DNA of 64,000 nucleotides from Psococerastis gibbosa (taxonomy: Eukaryota > Arthropoda > Insecta > Psocodea > Psocidae), in NCBI GenBank assembly GCA_963971405.1, contig OZ020485.1:42281469-42345468 (forward strand), written 5' to 3'. The DNA is not shown here. Below: more notes on the stretch, generated by a model. It saw nothing but the letters and a program-made list of their open reading frames with translations. It ran no database searches and was not told the origin of the DNA. Within the stretch, counting starts at the first letter, position 1.

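Overview
The window is eukaryotic nuclear DNA, almost certainly from an arthropod and probably an insect. Evidence: spliced genes with GT/AG introns, AT-rich introns and intergenic DNA, an Echinoid-type adhesion receptor tail (a family I know from arthropods), and a dense load of small DNA transposons, tRNA-like SINEs and LINE fragments. The order is not resolved by the sequence; the size of the introns and the TE mix would suit a large hemipteran-like genome, but this is a guess.

Three genes lie on the + strand. (1) 115-1044: last coding exon of an echinoid (ed) orthologue, ending in the PDZ ligand EIIV. (2) 5969-12873: a complete six-exon UBR7 gene (UBR box plus PHD finger, 373 aa). (3) About 15,950 to beyond the window end: the first quarter of HECTD1, a giant HECT E3 ubiquitin ligase. 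It has a putative non-coding first exon ending at 16097, a coding start at 29557 and 13 coding exons giving 734 residues (armadillo-like N-terminus, ankyrin repeats, conserved region after them). The ankyrin-to-HECT remainder lies outside. All exon junctions keep frame and no gene shows a disabling mutation. Two neighbouring genes therefore encode ubiquitin-pathway proteins, but nothing shows that they are co-regulated.

Everything else is intron or intergenic DNA dominated by mobile elements. The main find is a family of palindromic non-autonomous DNA transposons (ends GGCG...CGCC). I count 14 copies, of which 11 of the 13 complete ones have a perfect 3-bp target duplication (TTA, TAA, TAT, ATA, TTT or TTC). 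They share modules in different combinations and are concentrated in HECTD1. Other families: a TTAA-flanked inverted-repeat element; a TA-flanked 622-bp element inserted in one of those; hAT-like elements with 8-bp duplications and long G/C runs; an 830-bp unclassified repeat with 15-bp terminal repeats; three tRNA-like SINE families; LINE 3' fragments; and a decayed mariner fragment. Several are nested, so their relative ages can be read. Two insertions sit next to HECTD1 splice sites (20 bp after the exon 3 donor; 28 bp before the exon 12 acceptor).
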